Shown here: positions 17,413 to 26,178 of the stretch, one piece after another
Layout of the letters: each line of letters begins with the position of its first letter
Numbering within the stretch: position 1 is the stretch's first letter
From: Pelagibacterium luteolum
Lineage (GTDB): Bacteria; Pseudomonadota; Alphaproteobacteria; Rhizobiales; Devosiaceae
Length of the DNA: 64,000 nucleotides
Direction of reading: 5' to 3'
Assembly (NCBI RefSeq): GCF_900100665.1
Contig: NZ_FNCS01000016.1
Location: 1 to 64,000, forward strand
Translations under genes and position numbers: made by a program
The notes under the pieces: generated by a model
What the model was told of the DNA's origin: nothing
The model's database searches: none
What the model saw: only the letters and a program-made list of their open reading frames with translations

Positions 17413-17886
17413 TCAGGCCGCGGTTCGGCCTTCGATGACATCGGCGCTGACCTCATCGGCCGTGACCTCTTCGAGGCGAGCGCGACTGTATCCTGCCTTG
17501 GCCAGCCAGAGCTCGGCGGCCTCGCGGCTCTCTGCGAGGTTCAGCAGCTCGTCGTCGTCGCCGATCCGGTTCAGTACGCGCACCATGCCGATCTTCGGCC
17601 GCTCGACGATCTCGAAGCTGAGATCGCTGTCGACCGAGTGCGTGCGCATGACGGTGACGAGGATCACCGAGCCCGAGGCGAAGTCGCCCTCGTGCAACGT
17701 GATGGAGGCCGGCGCGGTATAGGTCGCGCGCTCACGGCAGGGCTGCTTGCGCACAAGCCGGCCAACGCCGTTGCGGGATTTCCAAGCAGCGAGCTTCTTG
17801 GTGAAGCGCGCCGGAGGCTTCGGTGTGCCGTCGAAGTACCTGATCAGACTTCCAAGCGGCGCGTCGTAGACATTGTATGCGGGCAT
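17413..17886 (-). CDS. Hypothetical island protein (157 aa)
   Basis: The product starts MPAYNVYDAPLGSLIRYFDG and has a basic N-terminal part (PPARFTKKLAAWKSRNGVGR) and an acidic C-terminal part (EVTADEVSADVIEGRTAA). No known domain recognised. The ATG at 17886 is chosen because AGGAG and a hairpin leader precede it; the longer frame upstream overlaps that leader. Confidence 0.6.
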   Translation of the reverse strand: MPAYNVYDAPLGSLIRYFDGTPKPPARFTKKLAAWKSRNGVGRLVRKQPCRERATYTAPASITLHEGDFASGSVILVTVMRTHSVDSDLSFEIVERPKIGMVRVLNRIGDDDELLNLAESREAAELWLAKAGYSRARLEEVTADEVSADVIEGRTAA

Positions 17887-17910
17887 GAGACTGTCTCCTG
17901 AAACAGAAGC

Positions 17911-17930
17911 GCCCGGCACGAAGGCCGGGC
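17911..17930 (-). promoter_or_regulatory. Hairpin leader of the 157-aa gene
   Basis: GCCCGGC and GCCGGGC form a perfect 7-bp stem with the loop ACGAAG, 24 nt before the start codon. Confidence 0.55.
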
Positions 17931-17957
17931 GATATGGAGGGAAAGGGGGATTGGCGG

Positions 17958-18179
17958 CTAGTAGCCGAAGGACCAGGACGGCCACGCCTGGCCGTCATCG
18001 GCGGCTGCGACCGCCTCGGCGAGATGGACCGGTTCGCCTTCGACCAGGGTGGGATTTCGGATCGGCGTCTCGTCGATTACGGTGACGCCGACGACAAAAC
18101 CGTCCTCGACCTCGACATGCACGGGAACGAGATAGGCGAAGACGACACGGCGGGACTCGCCGGGTTCGGTGGTGATCAT
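17958..18179 (-). CDS. Small acidic hypothetical protein (73 aa)
   Basis: A short acidic protein (MITTEPGESRRVVFAYLVPV, then VEDGFVVGVTVIDETPI) that probably forms a small beta sheet. The ATG at 18177-18179 is preferred to the TTG just upstream; AAGGAG precedes it by 8 nt. It is the first of the run of small genes and lies just after the parB-like gene. Function unknown. Confidence 0.55.
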   Translation of the reverse strand: MITTEPGESRRVVFAYLVPVHVEVEDGFVVGVTVIDETPIRNPTLVEGEPVHLAEAVAAADDGQAWPSWSFGY

Positions 18180-18206
18180 CAAAAATGCTCCTTGGATGGC
18201 GGAATA

Positions 18207-18236
18207 CTGGCGGGACGGCCGAAACCGCCCCGCCAG
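18207..18236 (-). promoter_or_regulatory. Hairpin leader of the 73-aa gene
   Basis: CTGGCGGG and CCCGCCAG form an 8-bp outer stem, with an inner CGG/CCG pairing after a one-base internal bulge on each side. It lies 28 nt before the start codon and 6 nt past the stop of the parB-like gene. Confidence 0.55.
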
Positions 18237-18242
18237 ATGGCA

Positions 18243-20384
18243 TCATTCAGCCGCGATCATCGCCGCCTCGGGAGCATCCGCCACTTCCTCACCCCCCTCG
18301 TCGTCCTCGCCGTCGCCGGCTAGGAACGCCGGCAAATCGGCCTCGAGGTCGGCGGTGGCGTTATCCGCCTCGATCGGTTCGGGACGGAGCGGCTCGGGGA
18401 GCCAGCCGGTGTCGGCCAGGAGCCGCTCGGCCTCGCGCGCCATGTCGTCCTTCTTGAGATGGTCGATCAGGCGGGCCTTCTCCTCGCCGAGGGCTTCGTT
18501 CACTGCTTCGAGGATTCTCGGCTTGGTGACACGGCCGAGATAGTTGGCGACGGTGGGCCTGAAACCGGCTTCTACCATATCCAGCCCCGTCGTGCGCTGG
18601 AGACGGTCGGCCTCCGCCATGCGGCGGCGCAGCCCGTACTCGGAGATACCCATGGCGCTGTGGGGGTTCGGCCGCTCATAGAGCGCATTGATGCCGAACG
18701 ACACGCAATGGGCCAACAGCGCCATGCGGCTGGCGTCGTCGAGCGCGTCGAGCCAGTCCCAGAGCGCGTCGTCGTCCGCCGGCAGGTCAACGGCCCAGCC
18801 TTCGTGCCGCTCATCCACGGACTTTGCATAGGGGCTGTTCTTGAGGTCGATGCCCTGATCGCTGCAATAGACCTTGCGGACCAAGACCTGGAGGGCGGCG
18901 CCGGTGGCGTTCCGATTGAAGGTGTCGCGGACCAGCTTGTGCAGCAGAGCCGTCATGGCGATGTGCGGGTTGGCGCCGACCGCGTCGCGAAGCGCCACCG
19001 TGCGGTGCGCCGTCAATTCGGCCACGAGCCGTTCGGGCAGAGGCTTGATCGTCACCTCGTCCTCGTCCGGCTCGGGTTCGGCCGGCTGGCCGCCGATGGT
19101 GATGACCGTGCGCTGGACACCATCGCCGCCTTCATCGCCGTCAGTCTCCGACGTATCGCCCTCGACCGTCTTGACCGGCTCGTCCTCGGGACGGACCCAG
19201 CCGCGATCGACCATCAGTTCCCCGTCCTCGTCGACACTGACGAATGCACCTGCGATCCCGATCTCGGCCGGATCGTAGATGACCGGGCGACGCTCGAAGG
19301 CTTCGATATGCTTTTCGATCTCGCCCATGCGCTGGTCGATATCCTCGGGGAATTCCTCGCTGGCCGGATACTGGGCTTCCAGGCGCTCCCGCTCCTTGCG
19401 AAGCTTCTCGCGCTCACGGCGTTCCTTGGCGGTCAGTTCCGCCGCCGTGCCGGTGATGCCGCGCAGACCATAGTCGTAGCCATAGGGCAGTTCGAGGTCG
19501 ACCTCCACCCACTTCCAGCCTTCGGCGGCCACCTCATCGGCCGCAGCCTTGAGCTTCTCGGCCACCAGCCGGTCGAGCAGCGACACATCCTCCAGCCAGC
19601 CGTCCTCGTCGTCGTCGAAGAGGTATCGCGGCAGGACCGGGCCGCCCGCCGCGATATAGGCGTCGAGCCCGATGAAGAGGGCACGTTTGTCGGACGAGGG
19701 AACGGTGGTCTGCGTCAGCAACTCGCGGATGCGCCACGGCTCCCTGTTGTGGGACTGCCGGACGGCCTCCCAAACCTGCTCCTGACGGGCATGATCGGGA
19801 TGCGCGGTGAACGCCTCCAGCATCCTCAGCGTCATGCCGTTTTCGGCATAGACCTCGTGGAGCTTGGGCGAGACCTTGGCGAGCACCAGGCGCTGCTCGA
19901 CATAGCGCTGCGTGGTCAGATAGGCGCTGGCAACCTCATCGGTGCTCATGCCGCCTTCGACCATGCGGTTGAACGCCTTGAATTGGTCGAGTGGATGCAG
20001 GGCGAGCCGGAAGGTGTTCTCGGCCAACGAGTCGTCGACGGCCGAGGTCTTGGCGTCGGTCTTCTTGACGATGCAGGGAACCAGACCGTCATCGGGGAAG
20101 CGGCCCTTCTCGACCAGACGAGCGATGACACGGTAGCGGCGTCCGCCGGCGGGCGTCTCGAAATCGCCGGTCTCGTTGCCCTCCGCGTCGAGAATGGCGC
20201 GGACATTGAGGCCCTGGATCAGGTCCTCGCGACGCTCGACGTCATGCGCGAGATCGTCGAGACCGGCTTCGATGTCGGTTTCGCGCACATTGTCGTTCGA
20301 GAGACGGATACGGTTGAAGGGGATGTCGCGCGCCCGCGAGAACTGGATCATCTCGAGGGCGGGCTTCTTCTTGGCACGGGCCAT
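18243..20384 (-). CDS. ParB/RepB-like nuclease-domain partition protein
   Basis: The 713-residue protein has an N-terminal ParB/Sulfiredoxin domain (IPFNRIRLSNDNVRETDIEA, later GGRRYRVIARL and SLAENTFRLALHPLDQFKAF), a KorB-like helix-turn-helix (STDEVASAYLTTQRYVEQRL), a long charged middle with a coiled-coil-like stretch (RREREKLRKERERLEAQ, about residues 320-345) and an acidic C-terminus. It is twice the size of plasmid ParB; long versions are characteristic of integrative elements, where a role in maintenance or gene control is presumed. No ParA is in the window. Its leader shares a compound hairpin with that of ardC. Confidence 0.85.
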   Translation of the reverse strand: MARAKKKPALEMIQFSRARDIPFNRIRLSNDNVRETDIEAGLDDLAHDVERREDLIQGLNVRAILDAEGNETGDFETPAGGRRYRVIARLVEKGRFPDDGLVPCIVKKTDAKTSAVDDSLAENTFRLALHPLDQFKAFNRMVEGGMSTDEVASAYLTTQRYVEQRLVLAKVSPKLHEVYAENGMTLRMLEAFTAHPDHARQEQVWEAVRQSHNREPWRIRELLTQTTVPSSDKRALFIGLDAYIAAGGPVLPRYLFDDDEDGWLEDVSLLDRLVAEKLKAAADEVAAEGWKWVEVDLELPYGYDYGLRGITGTAAELTAKERREREKLRKERERLEAQYPASEEFPEDIDQRMGEIEKHIEAFERRPVIYDPAEIGIAGAFVSVDEDGELMVDRGWVRPEDEPVKTVEGDTSETDGDEGGDGVQRTVITIGGQPAEPEPDEDEVTIKPLPERLVAELTAHRTVALRDAVGANPHIAMTALLHKLVRDTFNRNATGAALQVLVRKVYCSDQGIDLKNSPYAKSVDERHEGWAVDLPADDDALWDWLDALDDASRMALLAHCVSFGINALYERPNPHSAMGISEYGLRRRMAEADRLQRTTGLDMVEAGFRPTVANYLGRVTKPRILEAVNEALGEEKARLIDHLKKDDMAREAERLLADTGWLPEPLRPEPIEADNATADLEADLPAFLAGDGEDDEGGEEVADAPEAAMIAAE

Positions 20385-20399
20385 GGTGGGTTACTCCGC

Positions 20400-20439
20400 G
20401 ACGGGCGCCGAGAGCCTCTCTCTCCGCTTTCAACCCGTC
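20400..20439 (-). promoter_or_regulatory. Compound hairpin leader of the parB-like gene
   Basis: Outer arms GACGGG (20400-20405) and CCCGTC (20434-20439) enclose an inner stem GAGAG (20410-20414) with CTCTC (from 20420). The same outer arms with identical 34-nt offset occur before ardC (31560-31599), with compensating changes in the inner stem. Confidence 0.6.
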
Positions 20440-21266
20440 ACGAAATCCCCATCCCCTCTCTCACTCTGGGGCGCCGGGGCAGGCTCGGCATCACCAGTCG
20501 AAGCGCTGCGGCCGCTCGATCGCGCGGCGCGCCGGACGACGACGGGCCGTGTGTCGGCCGCCTGGGCGATCCGCTGGATGGTGGCAAGATCCGCGTCCGG
20601 GCAATCGCCCGTTACCTCGATCTCGACATAGTGGCCGCCACTGCCGACCTTGGAATCGCGCAGACGATGGTTGGAGGAGGTGTAGAAGCTCTCGTGCCGC
20701 TCGATCAGACACACCCGGGAGCGCAGGAAGACGAGGCCGGAGCCGAGATTGCCGCAGAACAGGAACTCGTCCGCCGCCGTGGTCTTCGGGCCGCCCCCGA
20801 TCTTGCGGTGACCGATCAGCCGGAAGGCCGCGTCGAATCTCGACGGGTCCGGCGTGATCCGGGCCTTCACCTCGGGATGAAACTTCCAGGGCGGGCGATG
20901 GGGATCGACGCGGCCCACGGCGATCTGGTGCAGGAGATCGAGCAGGGACACAGGATCGGCCGGATACGGGCATTCGCGCCACAGCGATCGGACGGTGGCC
21001 CGGAGCGCGTCGGGCAGTGCGAACAGACGGCCGCGCGCCTTGTGCCAGGAAGCCGCGCGCTGGCTGCGGCGCTCCCGTTCGGCTTCACCCCACCAGACGG
21101 CGCGACGGACCATTTCCTCGTCGACGCCGTGCTGTCCGTCGGCGATCTGGTCAGCGAAGAGCGGCAGCGCCTCTCGTTCGAGGCGCTGCTTACGGTGGAA
21201 CGCCGCGCGTTTGCGCGACGTGTCACAATAGGGCTCGGGCCTATGCCAGCGACGGAAGCGCATCAC
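20430..21266 (-). CDS. Hypothetical island protein (278 aa)
   Basis: A basic protein beginning MMRFRRWHRPEPYCDTSRKR, with a helical N-terminal half (LEREALPLFADQIADGQHG) and a more beta-rich C-terminal half carrying FLFCGNLGSGLVFLRSRVCL and GGHYVEIEVTGDCPDADLAT. I do not recognise a family. It overlaps the end of the DUF2958 gene by 4 nt, so it is in the ardC-DUF2958-parB transcript, and its 3' end covers part of the parB-like gene's leader. Confidence 0.65.
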   Translation of the reverse strand: MMRFRRWHRPEPYCDTSRKRAAFHRKQRLEREALPLFADQIADGQHGVDEEMVRRAVWWGEAERERRSQRAASWHKARGRLFALPDALRATVRSLWRECPYPADPVSLLDLLHQIAVGRVDPHRPPWKFHPEVKARITPDPSRFDAAFRLIGHRKIGGGPKTTAADEFLFCGNLGSGLVFLRSRVCLIERHESFYTSSNHRLRDSKVGSGGHYVEIEVTGDCPDADLATIQRIAQAADTRPVVVRRAARSSGRSASTGDAEPAPAPQSERGDGDFVTG

Positions 21267-21631
21267 GAGCCCTCCTGCGCCATGCGGGCGCGATAGAGGA
21301 TGCGCTCGGCCGCGCGTATGCTGCCGGCTTCGCAGGCCGCCTCGGCCCAGACCGAAAGGGGGAAATCGCCGGTGAAAAGGATGTCGCGCTCGATGCCCAT
21401 GCCCCAGGGCAGACGCAAGGAGGTCATCTCGGCGAGCGAGAAGGCGCCGATTTCGGGTTCGCCCAGATCGGCGAGGCCGTAGAGGAGATCACCATCTTCA
21501 TCCAGTTCGGTCGCCAGCCAGACGCCGGCGCCGAGCGGATTGAAGAGCTTCATCACCGGCACATGGTCGGAGCCGTGGTCGCGGCCATTGGTCAGGAGCT
21601 GCTCGCGCAGGTCGTCGGTCAGGAGGACCAT
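21263..21631 (-). CDS. DUF2958 domain protein
   Basis: The 122-residue protein starts MVLLTDDLREQLLTNGRDHG and contains VPVMKLFNPLGAGVWLATEL, DGDLLYGLADLGEPEIGAFS and LPWGMGIERDI, the hallmarks of DUF2958. The family is widely carried beside ArdC in mobile elements; its biochemical role is unknown. Its start overlaps the end of the ardC 3' fragment, so the original order was ardC, DUF2958, the 278-aa gene, then the parB-like gene. AGGAGG precedes the ATG. Confidence 0.85.
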   Translation of the reverse strand: MVLLTDDLREQLLTNGRDHGSDHVPVMKLFNPLGAGVWLATELDEDGDLLYGLADLGEPEIGAFSLAEMTSLRLPWGMGIERDILFTGDFPLSVWAEAACEAGSIRAAERILYRARMAQEGS

Positions 21632-21768
21632 GCCGCCCTCCTGTCGCTTTCGACCGCCGCGTTCTGCGCGGCAGCGTCCTCGGGGAGAAATGACAGAATC
21701 CAGTCGGCCGCCTTGCTCGCCTGGCTCGCCGCGCGCACGATGGCGCGGTTGTCCTCACGCAGCACCTC
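21619..21768 (-). pseudogene. ardC: 3' fragment of ardC, cut off by the inserted RIT element
   Basis: On the minus strand the frame entering from the element boundary reads EVLREDNRAIVRAASQASKA and ends shortly after FLPEDAAAQNAAVESDRRAA. This matches the normal C-terminus of ArdC proteins. The 5' part of the same gene is at 30720-31544 and stops exactly at the other boundary of the inserted element (GSWLEFR). Confidence 0.85.
21763..21768. repeat. Left copy of the CACCTC hexamer flanking the RIT element
   Basis: CACCTC here and at 30716-30721 are in direct orientation on either side of the inserted element, consistent with a target duplication or a 6-nt crossover region. Confidence 0.6.
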
Positions 21769-21770
21769 TA

Positions 21771-21873
21771 GTTATCCGCAGCACCTCATAATGTGAAGGA
21801 ACGCGACCCAGACTGGCTGAAGTCCGGGGGTTTCTGGCCACATTCCTCCGCATTATTCAGAGCGTGTCGAGCC
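21771..21873. repeat. Left terminal inverted repeat of the RIT element
   Basis: It begins GTTATCCGCAGCA, and its outer 35 bases match the right repeat with two mismatches; an inner block of 33 bases (21841-21873) matches with one indel and two mismatches. The block contains two inverted copies of an ATAATGNGNAGGAA motif. It overlaps the last six codons of the third recombinase gene. Confidence 0.8.
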
Positions 21874-22861
21874 AAGCGAGAACGCTCGTATCGCGTTTCC
21901 ACGAGGGCTGACGACCGGGTGTTTCGGGAACGCCGACCTGCTCCAATGCCTTGCGCTTTGTTTCGAGGTTGGCTCTGGCATAGTGGTTCGTCGTATCGAG
22001 GCTCACGTGACCGAGCCAGCTACGGATAACCGTGACGTCGACGCCCGCCGATATGAGGTGCACGGCGGTTGCGTGCCGGAAGGCGTGGGGCGTCACATGC
22101 TTATCGCGGAGTGTTGGCGTAGTCTCGGCCGCCGCCCTTACATAGGCGGCAAGCTTGAACCGGACCCCCGAGGCGCTGAGCGGCTCGCCATAGCGGTTGA
22201 CGAACAACCGCTGGTCTAGCGCCCGCGGTCGCCGTTCGAGCAGCTTCTTCAACAACATCACGGTTTCCGGCCAGAGTGGGCAGATACGTTCTTTTCGACC
22301 CTTGCCGGTCAGGCGCACGCAGCTTGGGCTTTCGAACCGGATCGCATCGGGGCACAGATCGAGCGCTTCCTGTATTCGCGCGCCGCTGTTGTAGAGGAAC
22401 GAGAGCAAGGCGTGATCGCGCATACCTTCGAGTGTCGAACGATCAGGCTGAGCCAGGATCGCCGTCACTTCCGCCGGATCCAGATAACAGGGTTGCGACA
22501 CTGGAGCACGCTTTATCGGGATGTTGAGGATTTCGACGCATTGCGCGATCGATCCGGGATCCCTGGTCGCAACGAAGTTGAAGAAGCTGCGGATCGCTGC
22601 AAGCCGGCAGTTGCGCGTGCCTATCGTGCCGCCGCGTTCATGTTCGGCGTGACCCAGGAACGCAATGGCCTCTCCGGCAGTCAGATCGGTCAGCGTGATC
22701 ATCGCCACCTTCTTCCCTGTGCGCTGTGCGACGAACCGGAGGAACAGCCGCCAGGCATCGCGATACGACCGCACCGTATGGACGGAGGCATTGCGCTGAT
22801 CGACCAGCCATTCGTAGAAGAATGCGCGCAGCAGATACGAGAACCGATTGCTCGTGCTCAT
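21857..22861 (-). CDS. Tyrosine recombinase, third gene of the trio
   Basis: The 334-residue protein has an N-terminal core-binding SAM-like domain (residues 1-95) and a C-terminal catalytic domain with GARIQEALDL (first Arg), TPHAFRHATAVHL (His-x-x-Arg), SWLGHVSLDTTNHY (His and nucleophile Tyr). The ATG at 22859-22861 overlaps the stop of the second recombinase (ATGA); a start 30 nt upstream is possible. The stop lies in the left terminal repeat. The three recombinases are thought to act together in moving the element. Confidence 0.9.
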   Translation of the reverse strand: MSTSNRFSYLLRAFFYEWLVDQRNASVHTVRSYRDAWRLFLRFVAQRTGKKVAMITLTDLTAGEAIAFLGHAEHERGGTIGTRNCRLAAIRSFFNFVATRDPGSIAQCVEILNIPIKRAPVSQPCYLDPAEVTAILAQPDRSTLEGMRDHALLSFLYNSGARIQEALDLCPDAIRFESPSCVRLTGKGRKERICPLWPETVMLLKKLLERRPRALDQRLFVNRYGEPLSASGVRFKLAAYVRAAAETTPTLRDKHVTPHAFRHATAVHLISAGVDVTVIRSWLGHVSLDTTNHYARANLETKRKALEQVGVPETPGRQPSWKRDTSVLAWLDTL

Positions 22862-24222
22862 GCCCGCACCTCCGGCCCGATGTTGAGGCATGGCGCTCCC
22901 AGCACGCGGAACCGCTCACTGGCGCGATGCAGAAGGTCCTGCGTGACGGTGATGTAGACCAGGGTCGAGTTGATGTCCCGATGGCCAAGATAGGTGGCGA
23001 GGAACGGCAGATGAGCCTGCGGGTTGATGCCCGCCTTGTACCATTCGAGGATCCGGTTCACGACCATCGAATGCCGCAGGTCGTGCAAGCGAGGTCCTGT
23101 TCGTCCCTGAGGCGGTTTCAGCCCGGCACGACGTATAACGTCAACGAGAAGCCAGGCGACGGCTTCTTTCGTATAGCGGTCACTACGCTGCTCGTGCCAG
23201 AACAGGCCGGAACGCGGATCCTGAGATCCACCGGCGCACCGCCGCGCTTCGGTATATGATCGAAGCTCGATCATCACGCTGTCGGGAAGCGGCAGTATCC
23301 TGGTCTTGTAGAACTTGGTCTGGCGGATCGTGATCGTGCCGCCCTGGAAGTCAACGTCACCGAGATCGAGGCGGGCCAGTTCGCTTCGCCGCAGACCCGC
23401 GCAATAGGCGAGCAGCAGCATGGTGTAGATGCTCAACGGGCGAAGCGGCGCCCGTGGTGACGGGTAAAAGCGGGCGATATCGAGCATACGCCGCACGTCG
23501 GCCGGAGTGTAGATATGCGGTTTTCGCCATTGCCTGGCCACTTCCTTTTCCGGACGTGGGTCGGGGCGGCGTGGCGGGATTGATGGATTCTGATGGCGGA
23601 GGATTTTCGCAAGGACCCGCTTCAGCTTTTCGCACTCGTTCGGATGATTGCGCGTTGTTTTTGCCGCAGACCAGTGCTGGAGCATCACCGCGATTGGCTG
23701 CCCCTGAAGCGCAGGGTTCAACTGCAAGAACCGGTCGAACCGCGAGAGCCACACCGTTTGCGTAGTGTATTTGTACCCTCGATTGCGCATCAGCGTGACG
23801 TGTTGGGACATCATTTTGCCCAGTATGCTTCCGAACGGCCTGGGCTGGTGTAGTTCGGCAAGCGCGCTATCCGGATCGCTGGAAGCCAGCGCGCGCCAAA
23901 CCGGCTTGCACTGTTTGATATTGCAAGCTTCAGCCAGCGCGGCGACGGGATTGCGTTCGATCGCTCCGGTTTCCTCAAGGTGATCGAGGAAGCGGTCGAT
24001 AATCCGGGTGCGGTGCAGCCGCGTCGTCGCGGCCCACCGTCCCGGCGATACATTCAGCCATGCCACCAGCATGTCCTTGTCGAGCCTGGCGTGGCGTTCG
24101 GCAACATCCTGGAAGATGTTGAGCGCCTGCCTGTAGTAGATGGGACTGTTCGTGGTGCGCAGGTTAAGGCCTGCAATGTACCGCGCAATCAACTGGCGCT
24201 CAGGGTCGGGCCACATCGTCAT
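22858..24222 (-). CDS. Tyrosine recombinase, second gene of the trio
   Basis: The 454-residue protein is the longest of the three. It carries GLRRSELARLDLGDVDFQGG (first catalytic Arg), LHDLRHSMVVNRIL (His-x-x-Arg), TYLGHRDINSTLVY (His and Tyr). The N-terminal part (residues 1-200) contains two SAM-like core-binding segments. Start and stop overlap the neighbouring recombinase genes by 4 nt, giving tight translational coupling. Confidence 0.9.
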   Translation of the reverse strand: MTMWPDPERQLIARYIAGLNLRTTNSPIYYRQALNIFQDVAERHARLDKDMLVAWLNVSPGRWAATTRLHRTRIIDRFLDHLEETGAIERNPVAALAEACNIKQCKPVWRALASSDPDSALAELHQPRPFGSILGKMMSQHVTLMRNRGYKYTTQTVWLSRFDRFLQLNPALQGQPIAVMLQHWSAAKTTRNHPNECEKLKRVLAKILRHQNPSIPPRRPDPRPEKEVARQWRKPHIYTPADVRRMLDIARFYPSPRAPLRPLSIYTMLLLAYCAGLRRSELARLDLGDVDFQGGTITIRQTKFYKTRILPLPDSVMIELRSYTEARRCAGGSQDPRSGLFWHEQRSDRYTKEAVAWLLVDVIRRAGLKPPQGRTGPRLHDLRHSMVVNRILEWYKAGINPQAHLPFLATYLGHRDINSTLVYITVTQDLLHRASERFRVLGAPCLNIGPEVRA

Positions 24223-25451
24223 GAACGCACCTCCTGTCCCGGCACGTCGAGCGCGATGGCCCGGAGATCCTCGGTAGCGAGCTTCAGATAGGGTGCCGTG
24301 GATTCTGTCGAGCGATGCCCGAGCAGGTCGCCGATCACCTTCTGGGGCACGGCGGCACGCAGCATTTCGACTGCACGTGCATGGCGGAAAATATGGGAGC
24401 CGTTCTTGCCGGCCGGCGTGACGCCGGCGGCTGTAAGCCGCCGCCGCACCATGCTGGCCAGCAGGCCGAGCTTGCGATACGGCGCGCGCGTGCGGACGAA
24501 GATCTCACGGGCATCTGTCGCAGGCCGCCCCACCTGCAGATAGGCAAGCACCGCTTCACCCACCGGCGCCATCAATGGCAGGAATGAGCTAGCCCGGGTC
24601 TTGGTGTGCCTGATGCGGATCGATTCCGCTCGCCAGTCCATGTCCTCGATCCGCAGGTTGCAGATTTCGCCCGATCTCAGGCCATAGGTCGCGAGCAATT
24701 GCAGGATGGCGTGGTCCCGCAAGCCCGCCGACGTCTTGTCCTCCCCCGACGCCTGCAAAACCGCAGCGACCTGATCGGGCGTAAGGATCGACGGCACACC
24801 TTCATAGGCATAGAGCAAAGGGGCGATGACGTGCGGCGATAAATCGATGGCGACGCGCCCAGTCCGATGGAGATAGCGCAGCATCGAGCGAAGGCGCTCG
24901 GCCACATCCTTCACGGACCTGCGCGTCTGATGAGGGCTGCGCGTGTCCATGTAGCTATCGATGTCGCTCACGCTCATCGTCATCAGGCTGTCGGGACCGT
25001 GCCGATCGATCTGCCAGGCCAGAAAGTTCCGCCCCTCCCACATCAACGCGTCGATGCTGGCCGTAGCGAGACCTCGCTCCTCACGCAGCCATGTCTCGTA
25101 CTCGTCGCAGATCGCAAAGCGCAGCGCGTCGGCAACGCAGGCCGCCTTCGGCGGGGACGGCCATTGACCCTGTGCGAGCCGCAGCAAGGCATGGATTCCG
25201 GAGCGCGGGATAGAGTGCCAGTATGGCCCCGGAGATCGACCATGGCGTTTCCGGAACAGCGCCACCGCATGATGCAGGTACTGAACCACCTGCGTCTCGG
25301 TCACCTCCACAACATCGATGCTCTGCTGTGCAAGGTATTCGACGAACCCGCGCGCATAGGCGCAGTAGTTCCCGATCACCACAGGGCTGTATTGCTGGCT
25401 GGATAGTACGGTTCTGAGCTCTGTGATCAGTTGGTCATTGGTATTCGACAT
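24219..25451 (-). CDS. Tyrosine recombinase, first gene of the trio
   Basis: The 410-residue protein begins MSNTNDQLITELRTVLSSQQ and has the catalytic set GLRSGEICNLRIEDMDWRAE (Arg), SHIFRHARAVEMLR (His-x-x-Arg), DLLGHRSTESTAPYLKLA (His and Tyr). The ATG follows AGAGGAG. It is promoter-proximal in the trio; its stop overlaps the next start (ATGA). The intergenic region of about 250 bp upstream should hold the trio's promoter, but I see no clear operator there. Confidence 0.9.
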   Translation of the reverse strand: MSNTNDQLITELRTVLSSQQYSPVVIGNYCAYARGFVEYLAQQSIDVVEVTETQVVQYLHHAVALFRKRHGRSPGPYWHSIPRSGIHALLRLAQGQWPSPPKAACVADALRFAICDEYETWLREERGLATASIDALMWEGRNFLAWQIDRHGPDSLMTMSVSDIDSYMDTRSPHQTRRSVKDVAERLRSMLRYLHRTGRVAIDLSPHVIAPLLYAYEGVPSILTPDQVAAVLQASGEDKTSAGLRDHAILQLLATYGLRSGEICNLRIEDMDWRAESIRIRHTKTRASSFLPLMAPVGEAVLAYLQVGRPATDAREIFVRTRAPYRKLGLLASMVRRRLTAAGVTPAGKNGSHIFRHARAVEMLRAAVPQKVIGDLLGHRSTESTAPYLKLATEDLRAIALDVPGQEVRS

Positions 25452-25707
25452 CGATGGCTCCTCTGCTGGTCAAAATGACTGCAGAAGTTTGCCATCGGAA
25501 CGCAGAGGCCACTCATTGGATTTTTCGGCTAGAAGGAGACCTTCACCTATCGAACCCATTGCGGGCATTTACATTACCGCTAATCACTGCTGAATCCGGA
25601 CCTTGCGGGCGGCTCTTACTGCCAGAGATAACCTGTCGAAGAGACCAGTTATATCGGGTCGATTGTCGTCTAGCGGGGGAGCCGAAGTAGCGGTGACGTG
25701 GGCGAGT

Positions 25708-26178
25708 TCACACCGTACCGTGCGGAAGCGTGCGAGCGAGGTAGTCGGAAAGTGGTTTGCCCGCCATGACGGTACTCATCCAGGCTCTGCGCTCGAAATC
25801 GATCACACCGAGTTCCCAGACGCAGGCCATGGCACTGGAGACGACGGGTTGAAAGGGAGCCTCCGTCTCGAGCGGTTTGCGCCACAGTCGATGCGTGGCA
25901 ATACCGCCGTCGATCCAATGGTGCAGAAGCAACCAAAGCGCCTCTTCGCCAGCATGCACAATAGCAAAACCGGCATCCATATGATCGTAAGAATGAACGA
26001 GTTTCGCGCTTTCCTCGCGGATCGCATCTTCCGCGCGGAGAATGTCTGTTTCGCGAATTTCGGTATCTGGCGCGCTGATTGCCGAAAGCTTGATTTCCAC
26101 CGGCCCACAAGCGATGCGCTTCACGAACCATGCCGTGCGCGGACGATAAAGATTGGACGTGTCCAGAAGACTGCTCAA
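25708..26178 (-). CDS. Hypothetical protein, cargo of the RIT element
   Basis: A protein of about 156 residues containing TAWFVKRIACGPVEIKLSAI, HAGEEALWLLLHHWIDGG and FQPVVSSAMACVWELGVIDF, ending in a helical tail. The sequence looks like a conserved bacterial family of unknown role. Only a TTG start (26178) is available; protein-like sequence (GWPDDESADL) continues a few codons upstream to a stop, so the true N-terminus may have been lost. It lies downstream of the AhpD-like gene in the same direction. Confidence 0.55.
   Translation of the reverse strand: MSSLLDTSNLYRPRTAWFVKRIACGPVEIKLSAISAPDTEIRETDILRAEDAIREESAKLVHSYDHMDAGFAIVHAGEEALWLLLHHWIDGGIATHRLWRKPLETEAPFQPVVSSAMACVWELGVIDFERRAWMSTVMAGKPLSDYLARTLPHGTV

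Noticed and set aside
15500-18240. CRISPR-like array
   Set aside because: The repeated CCCGGC hairpins are spaced by whole genes, not by short spacers, and differ in sequence; they are leaders.
18459-21296. A 945-residue open frame on the plus strand
   Set aside because: It runs antisense to the parB-like gene, the 278-aa gene and part of DUF2958, and its protein has no recognisable domain. Long antisense frames are expected in GC-rich genes.
24219-25451. XerC/XerD chromosomal recombinase
   Set aside because: Three overlapping recombinases with flanking inverted repeats indicate a mobile element, not the dif-site system.
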